10,449 nt of DNA, from NCBI GenBank assembly GCA_031275035.1, contig JAISPH010000023.1:1-10449 (forward strand). Reading direction: 5' to 3'. Within the stretch, counting starts at the first letter, position 1; the number at the start of each line of letters is the position of its first letter. This document shows positions 5,980 to 10,449 of the stretch, in pieces. The notes under the pieces are model-generated. The model did no database searches, was not told the origin of the DNA, and saw only the letters and a list, made by a program, of their open reading frames with translations. The DNA comes from Treponema sp. (GTDB lineage: Bacteria; Spirochaetota; Spirochaetia; Treponematales; Breznakiellaceae). A program made the translations under genes and the position numbers.

Positions 5980-6000
5980 TTTCTTTCAAAGATATATCAT
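5973..6000 (+). promoter_or_regulatory. Sigma70-type promoter of the importer operon
   Basis: A perfect TTGACA (5973-5978), 16-nt spacer, and TATCAT (5995-6000, 5 of 6). Transcription would start near 6007, giving a leader of about 45 nt with AAGGAG at 6035-6040. The -35 overlaps the possible 5' codons of the divergent peptidase gene. A second -10-like TATAGT lies at 6018-6023. No operator palindrome was recognised. Confidence 0.6.
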
Positions 6001-6052
6001 ACTATTTTCATAGGTTTTATAGTATATCAACAAAAAGGAGCGTACCCGTACA

Positions 6053-7102
6053 ATGATAAAAGCGCCACGTTTCAAACAAAACATCGTCATCCCGCTTATC
6101 CTGGCGGCCTTAAGCGCCGTTTCCTGCGGCGGAGCAAAAAAGGAAACCCAGATAGTCGTAGCCACCTACGCGGGCAAGTACCAGGAACTGTTAAACAAGT
6201 ACGTCATCCCGGAGCTGAAGAAAACCCACCCGGAATTGAAGGTAGTCTACACCCTGGGCAACGACGGGGACCATAACCCCAAACTCATTGCCGAAAAGGG
6301 GGGCCAGGGGTCCTTTGACGTGCTGACCATGAGCGCCTCGTCCCTTACTACCCACTATGAGAATGAAATTATCGGAGATTTGGACTTTGGGAAACTCCCC
6401 AACGCGGCCCACCTGTTGGAGCAGTTCACATTCAGTTTCGCGGTTCCCCAGATATACAGCGCCGTCACCCTGGCCTACAACGCGAAAGAAGTACAGCCGA
6501 AGCCCGATTCCTGGGCCGTCTTCTGGGATCCCGCGTACAAGGGCAAGGTAGGGGTGTTTTCCAGCGGGGGCGCCTACTGGATGCTGGCCGCCGTGGCCGC
6601 CGACGGGGGGGACATCCTAAAAGACGACTGGCTGAACCATTGGCCCAAGCTTATGGAACTGAGGAGCCAGGATCTGAAATTCTACGCCAGCCAGGACGCC
6701 CTGGTAACGGCCCTGCGGAGCGGGGAAGTGTGGCTTTCGATTAACTACCGCGCCCGGAACGCCCTGCTCACCGTTGAGGGATCGGAGCCGCTGGCCGACG
6801 TCCTGCCCCGGGAGGGAAGCTATGCCACCTGGTACGGCGCGGCCATCCCGAAAAACGCGAATAACCCCGAGGGGGCCTACGCCTTCCTCAATACCCTCCT
6901 GCTGCCGGAAGTTCAAAAGGGATTCGGCGAGGACTTCGGCTATTCCCCTTCGGTTGACAACGTGACCCTCTCGCCGGAGATCCTGGGGAAAATAGGGTTT
7001 AATACCGAAGAACAAAGGCTGGTCTACCCCATTCCCACGCCTTTCTTCCAGGACTTAAGTACCCGGATGGATGAACCCTGGAACCAGGAGTTTATGCGCT
7101 GA
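6053..7102 (+). CDS. Polyamine-type ABC importer, substrate-binding lipoprotein (PotD-like)
   Basis: A 349-residue periplasmic-side binding protein, the solute receptor of the importer. The N-terminus is basic (KAPRFK), followed by a hydrophobic segment and a loose, spirochete-like lipobox LSAVSC with the lipidated cysteine at residue 25. The mature protein has the bilobed type II binding-protein pattern: opening strand QIVVATYAGKYQELL, SFDVLTMSASSL, the hinge region FAVPQIYSAVTLAYNAKEV followed by DSWAVFWDPAYKGKVGVFSS, and the late AIPKNANNPEGAYAFLNTLL. This resembles PotD and the wider family 1 binding proteins. The companion genes support a spermidine/putrescine-type system, but iron, thiamine or other solutes use related proteins, so the substrate is unsettled. 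The ATG has AAGGAG 12 nt upstream. First gene of the operon; the permease begins 2 nt after its stop. Confidence 0.86.
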   Translation: MIKAPRFKQNIVIPLILAALSAVSCGGAKKETQIVVATYAGKYQELLNKYVIPELKKTHPELKVVYTLGNDGDHNPKLIAEKGGQGSFDVLTMSASSLTTHYENEIIGDLDFGKLPNAAHLLEQFTFSFAVPQIYSAVTLAYNAKEVQPKPDSWAVFWDPAYKGKVGVFSSGGAYWMLAAVAADGGDILKDDWLNHWPKLMELRSQDLKFYASQDALVTALRSGEVWLSINYRARNALLTVEGSEPLADVLPREGSYATWYGAAIPKNANNPEGAYAFLNTLLLPEVQKGFGEDFGYSPSVDNVTLSPEILGKIGFNTEEQRLVYPIPTPFFQDLSTRMDEPWNQEFMR

Positions 7103-7104
7103 TC

Positions 7105-8040
7105 ATGCAAAAGAAAAATGGCGGGGCGGCTACCGGCCCCGGGAGGCCGGCAAAATACCCTCCGGGGGCGCCGCTTATCCCGCTGCTGATACCCGCTTCG
7201 CTGATAACTTCCCTGATCTTCATCTTTCCCCTGCTGGTGTTCCTCCGTTTCAGCTTCAACCGCTATGTGCCCCAAAAGGTCATGGAGGCCGCTTTTACCT
7301 GGGAGAACTACCGGCGGTTCTTCACCAACCCGTATTACCTGGAAATACTGCGGCGCACCATTTTTACCGCGTTTTTCAGCACCCTCTGTACCCTGATCAT
7401 ATCCTTCCCTACAGCCTACTACATGGCCCATACCAGCGCCCGGATCCGGTCCCTCATGGTAATCCTCCTGGTGTTCCCCATGATGATCGGCGGGGTTATC
7501 CGCAGTATGGGCTGGATAGGGCTGCTCACCGAGCGGGGGCTCCTGAACCGGATTTTCCTCAACCTTGGGCTGATTGCCGAACCCCTAAAGATGCTCTACA
7601 CCAGCCAGGCGGTTATTTTTGTCGCCACCACCATCGAAATTCCCATGATGACCATTACCATCGAGGCGACCCTGGAAACCGTTCACCCGGATGTGGAAGC
7701 GGCGGCCCGGAACCTGGGGGCTGATAAATTCAACACCCTCTGGCGGATAAGCATTCCCCTTGCCATGCCGGGCATCCTGGCCGGCACTCTTTTGGTCTTT
7801 GTCCAGTGCATGAACACCTACACCACGTCCAGGCTGATCGGGGGGCCCCGGCTGCCCATGATGGCCCCCGCCCTGTACGGCGAATTGACGGACAACATAA
7901 ACTGGCCGTTTTCCGCCGCCATTGCCATGATCCTCCTGATCCTTACCCTGGGCATTACCTTTGCCTACTCGCATACCCTGGAAAAACGTTACCTTAGGGC
8001 AAGCGCCGGCGTCGCCGCCCAGGAGCAAAAGCATGGATAA
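7105..8040 (+). CDS. ABC importer permease 1 (PotB-like)
   Basis: An inner-membrane channel subunit of 311 residues. Hydrophobic segments lie at about 22-47, 84-108, 115-137, 165-185, 215-237 and 266-288. The cytoplasmic EAA loop, which docks on the ATPase, reads EAAARNLGADKFNTLWRISI from E198. The order and the WENYRRFFTNPYYLEILRRT segment before the second helix are typical of PotB/PotH-type permeases. The ATG lies 2 nt after the binding-protein stop, with CAGGAG inside that gene, so the two are translationally linked. The last 8 nt overlap the next gene. Confidence 0.9.
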   Translation: MQKKNGGAATGPGRPAKYPPGAPLIPLLIPASLITSLIFIFPLLVFLRFSFNRYVPQKVMEAAFTWENYRRFFTNPYYLEILRRTIFTAFFSTLCTLIISFPTAYYMAHTSARIRSLMVILLVFPMMIGGVIRSMGWIGLLTERGLLNRIFLNLGLIAEPLKMLYTSQAVIFVATTIEIPMMTITIEATLETVHPDVEAAARNLGADKFNTLWRISIPLAMPGILAGTLLVFVQCMNTYTTSRLIGGPRLPMMAPALYGELTDNINWPFSAAIAMILLILTLGITFAYSHTLEKRYLRASAGVAAQEQKHG

Positions 8041-8851
8041 CAGCGGGGGTCATAACAGCGGCGGCCGGTCCCTCCTCATAATTCCCGTCGTGGCGGCCTT
8101 TTTTCTTATCCTCCTGCCGGTGGCCCTGGTTTTCTGGATTTCCTTTTTTTCCACCAGCTTTCTTGCCTTTCCCCCGCCCGGCTATTCCCTGCGCTGGTAC
8201 CGCGAACTGCTCTACCGGACAAGTTTTGTGGACGCTGCGGCGCTTAGCCTGGAAATCGCCCTTATCTCCACGGTTATTTCGGTGCTTACCGGTCTGGCCG
8301 CTTCCCTTGCCCTGGTCCGCCTTCGCCGGGGCCGGGAATTTCTCCAGACCTTCTACCTTTCCCCCCTCACGGTGCCGACAATCGTAACCGGTATTGCCAT
8401 CTATGTGACTTTTACCCAAATGGAACGGCTGCTCCGCCTGGATCTGGTCCCCTCCATGTGGCTTATGACGCTGGGTCATGTAATGGTGCTCACCCCCACG
8501 TCCATACGGCTTATCACATCGGGGCTCATGGGGCTTAACCACAGCCTGGAAGAGGCCGCCTTAAATTTGGGGGCCAGCCGGTTCCAGGCCTTTATCCGGG
8601 TAGTCTTTCCGCAGCTCCGCCCCACCATCATGGCGGCCACGATCTTTGCCTTTATCGGTTCCTTCGGAAACCTGGAAATAAGCCTGATGCTGGTTTCCCC
8701 GGGACATAACATGCTGCCCATGGAAACCCTCAACTATGTGCTGTGGAACATGGACCCCACAATCGCGGCCCTTTCATCGGTACAGGTAGTATTTATTGTT
8801 ATTCTGTTGTTCGTGGTAAACCGCCTGGTAGGACTTTCCATCGTTTTTTAA
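8033..8851 (+). CDS. ABC importer permease 2 (PotC-like)
   Basis: The partner channel subunit, 272 residues, with hydrophobic segments at about 13-40, 67-95, 106-128, 143-163, 198-222 and 248-270. The EAA loop reads EEAALNLGASRFQAFIRVVF from E173. The segment PPPGYSLRWYRELL after helix 1 is characteristic of PotC/PotI proteins. The start at 8033 is chosen because AGGAG lies 7 nt upstream and the ATG overlaps the previous stop (ATGGATAA), the usual sign of translational coupling. A frame open to 7961 would add 24 residues inside the upstream gene without a ribosome site. There are 41 nt before the ATPase gene. Confidence 0.9.
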   Translation: MDNSGGHNSGGRSLLIIPVVAAFFLILLPVALVFWISFFSTSFLAFPPPGYSLRWYRELLYRTSFVDAAALSLEIALISTVISVLTGLAASLALVRLRRGREFLQTFYLSPLTVPTIVTGIAIYVTFTQMERLLRLDLVPSMWLMTLGHVMVLTPTSIRLITSGLMGLNHSLEEAALNLGASRFQAFIRVVFPQLRPTIMAATIFAFIGSFGNLEISLMLVSPGHNMLPMETLNYVLWNMDPTIAALSSVQVVFIVILLFVVNRLVGLSIVF

Positions 8852-8892
8852 TTCGGTTTTTAATACCCCCGGAAGGAGGAATATAATTTATC

Positions 8893-9948
8893 GTGGCTCC
8901 CTACATTGTTCTTGACAATTTAAGCAAAGCCTACGGCACCAACAAGGTTCTTGACGGCTTTGATCTGACCATCGAAAAAGGGGATCTGGTAGCTTTTTTA
9001 GGACCGTCGGGATGCGGAAAAACCACGGCCCTCCGCCTGATCGCCGGGCTCGCGTCCATGGACCGGGGGCGGATAATTATCGGCGGCAGGGATATTAGCG
9101 CCGTTCCCCCCAACAAACGGAATACCGCCATGGTGTTCCAAAGCTACGCCCTGTTTCCCCACATGACCGTGACGGACAATATCGGCTTCGGCCTTAAAAT
9201 GCACGGCGTCCCCAAAGAAGAAACGGCGCGGAGGATCGATAAAATTATCGACACCGCAAGACTCCGGGGCCTGGAAAACCGCTTCCCCCGGCAGCTCTCC
9301 GGCGGACAGGCCCAGCGGACAGCTCTGGCCCGCGCCCTGGTGATGAACCCCGACGTGCTTCTTTTAGACGAACCCCTGTCAAATCTGGACGCGAAACTCC
9401 GCCACGAGATGCGGGTAGAAATACGGCTCCTCCATGAGTCGCTGGGCCTAACCACCGTATTTGTCACCCATGACCAGGACGAAGCCCTGACCCTGGCCGA
9501 CCGCATCGTCCTGATGAACAATGGAAAAATCGTCCAAAACGGCGGCCCCCGGGAGGTCTTTGAAAATCCCCGGTCTTACTTTGCCGCCGATTTTACGGCG
9601 GTAAGAAATTTTTTTACCGGGACTTTTTCCGACAGCGGCGCCGTGTTTGTCACCGGCGACGGACTCCGCATCAGCTGCGCCGCCAGGGACGAAACAAAAA
9701 CCATGGTGGGAATTCGGCCCAATAACATCGTTCTTAACCCCCCAAACCCGGAGAATTTTCAGAACCGCTTCAAAGCCGTGGTGCGCCTTGCCTCCTACCG
9801 GGGAAACGTCATCGACATACTGGCGGACCTGGGGGGCAGGGACATAATAGTTGAAGTACCGGCGGTTTCGTACAACGAAGAATTAAGACGGGGCGGCGAG
9901 ATAAGCCTCGCCTGGCACAGCCGGGACTCCATCCTCCTGGAACCATAA
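8893..9948 (+). CDS. ABC importer ATPase (PotA-like)
   Basis: The ATP-hydrolysing subunit that powers the importer, 351 residues, on the cytoplasmic face. Walker A is GPSGCGKT (37-44), the Q-loop is VFQSYALFP (Q83), the signature is LSGGQ (135-139), Walker B is VLLLDEP (155-161, catalytic E160) and the switch is H193 (VTHDQDEA). Residues from about 235 form the C-terminal TOBE-type regulatory region (GIRPNNIVL), as in PotA, FbpC and CysA-like ATPases. The start is GTG; a strong AGGAGG lies 13 nt upstream, a longer than usual gap. An in-frame TAA at 8884 leaves no upstream alternative. Its co-transcription with the permeases is inferred from the 41-nt gap. No fusion or defect seen. Confidence 0.92.
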   Translation: MAPYIVLDNLSKAYGTNKVLDGFDLTIEKGDLVAFLGPSGCGKTTALRLIAGLASMDRGRIIIGGRDISAVPPNKRNTAMVFQSYALFPHMTVTDNIGFGLKMHGVPKEETARRIDKIIDTARLRGLENRFPRQLSGGQAQRTALARALVMNPDVLLLDEPLSNLDAKLRHEMRVEIRLLHESLGLTTVFVTHDQDEALTLADRIVLMNNGKIVQNGGPREVFENPRSYFAADFTAVRNFFTGTFSDSGAVFVTGDGLRISCAARDETKTMVGIRPNNIVLNPPNPENFQNRFKAVVRLASYRGNVIDILADLGGRDIIVEVPAVSYNEELRRGGEISLAWHSRDSILLEP

Positions 9949-10011
9949 ACTTATATTGCGGGGGAACGCCTTCCCCCCCGCCCGCGTCTACGCCGCGGGC
10001 TTCCCCCTTCT

Positions 10012-10030
10012 ACGGGGGCTCCGCCCCCGT
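10012..10030. repeat. GC hairpin downstream of the importer operon
   Basis: ACGGGGGC and GCCCCCGT pair perfectly around loop TCC. No T-run follows directly. It is preceded by a weaker GGGGGAA/TTCCCCC pairing at about 9960-9977. Together with the terminator at 10048 it makes a structured 3' region. Confidence 0.6.
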
Positions 10031-10047
10031 AACGCCCCCGCGGTTTC

Positions 10048-10068
10048 CCGCCCGGCGGCGGTTTTTTT
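10048..10068 (+). terminator. Intrinsic terminator of the importer operon
   Basis: CCGCC (10048-10052), loop CGGC, GGCGG (10057-10061), then seven T's (10062-10068). It is 100 nt after the ATPase stop, in the transcribed direction, with no other plus-strand gene in between. Confidence 0.6.
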
Positions 10069-10130
10069 GTTTCACCGGCATGGCCTTGAGCTTCCCCGCA
10101 TTCGGCGGCGGCTCCAGGGATGTCCAGGCG

Positions 10131-10248
10131 GCAACTAAACAACCACCGCCTAAAGGCGGTGGGTTGTGTAGCGGCTGAAAGCCGCCTTGAGGCTAAAGCC
10201 TCCTAAAAGACCTTTTGCTAAAGCAATCTAAAGTTTACGACTGAAACT
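10131..10248 (-). mobile_element. Probable IS200/IS605-type right end with omega-RNA-like hairpins
   Basis: Five hairpins follow one another: CAACCACCGCC/GGCGGTGGGTTG (10140-10166, loop TAAA, one bulged G), GCGGC-TGAAA-GCCGC (10171-10185), GAGGC-TAAA-GCCTC (10189-10202), TTGC-TAAA-GCAA (10215-10226) and AGTTT/AAACT (10232-10248). On the minus strand the loops read TTTA or TTTCA, as is common in the 3' tails of tnpB elements, where the omega-RNA scaffold and the transposition hairpin lie. The element end would be near 10131-10140. No tnpB coding sequence with recognisable catalytic or zinc-finger motifs lies in the window, so the rest is either beyond the edge or lost. The structure is certain; the family is inference. 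Confidence 0.5.
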
Positions 10249-10449
10249 CGTCCCTTCCGCCCCTTCTTTTATGCACTCCCCTCCCCCCATCCCCTTCAAT
10301 TTTCCTAACTCAGCCCCATTGCTTTATTTTACCTCACTGTTCATATATCTGTTCCGCATCACCCATCCTATAACAATCCCCTATATACTTCATCGTACAT
10401 TATCTTCCCCCGATAAAATTATGCCTTGTCTGTTGCCATGCTAAAAGCT
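10249..10449. other. Anonymous AT-richer, pyrimidine-rich tail
   Basis: Composition changes sharply: the plus strand is rich in C and T with few G's, unlike all DNA to its left. All three minus frames are interrupted. One stays open from about 10316 to the TAG near 10229 and ends SFSRKL, which might be a decayed tnpB C-terminus, but no diagnostic motif is present. I see no promoter, RNA gene or repeat here. Confidence 0.5.

Noticed and set aside
7961..8032. Earlier start for the second permease
   Set aside because: It would lie deep in the first permease gene without a ribosome site; the ATG at 8033 has AGGAG 7 nt upstream and overlaps the preceding stop.
10140..10248. CRISPR array
   Set aside because: The units are hairpins of different sequence with a shared loop, not direct repeats with uniform spacers.

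Overview
The window is GC-rich, densely coded bacterial DNA. It probably comes from a spirochete of the Treponema type, possibly a gut treponeme. The basis is indirect: a lipoprotein substrate-binding protein with a loose lipobox, a YkpA/YbiT-type ABC-F protein, a shikimate kinase with an unusual lid, and intergenic DNA packed with hairpins tipped GC-TTC-GC. I give the genus about 0.6. No rRNA, tRNA or CRISPR array is visible.

Layout. (1) 53-640 (+): shikimate kinase. (2) 680-2105: a 1.4 kb graveyard of mobile DNA. It holds an IS630-family transposase relic (two frameshifts, N-terminus missing), two small MITE-like elements that share a CTAG border and have ends resembling the relic's terminus, several hairpins, and a perfect 23-bp inverted repeat with a 4-nt loop. 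(3) 2106-2627 (-): DinB-fold protein, divergent from (4) 2771-4429 (+): an ABC-F translation-factor ATPase whose upstream region carries a terminator-like hairpin plus T-run. (5) 4430-4830: a second hairpin-rich patch. It ends in an inverted copy of the repeat in element 2, whose terminal CTAG overlaps the stop codon of the next gene. (6) 4831-5979 (-): M24B metallopeptidase, divergent from (7) 6053-9948 (+): a complete polyamine-type ABC importer (binding lipoprotein, two permeases, ATPase). The first three importer genes are tightly packed, a strong sigma70-like promoter lies upstream and an intrinsic terminator downstream. (8) 10131-10449: a run of five hairpins, four of them with TAAA or TGAAA loops. 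On the minus strand it looks like the right end and omega-RNA tail of an IS200/IS605-family (TnpB) element, followed by anonymous DNA of different composition with no convincing gene.

How the genes work together. The importer is the only clear functional unit: the lipoprotein captures solute outside the membrane, the two permeases form the channel and the ATPase drives uptake. The kinase (aromatic amino acid pathway), ABC-F factor (ribosome), M24 peptidase (proline peptide turnover) and DinB protein are separate housekeeping or stress genes. The most unusual content is in the non-coding DNA: the IS630-linked MITE cluster, the long perfect palindrome, the possible leader attenuator of the ABC-F gene and the IS605-type tail. 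I found no convincing new multi-gene system.
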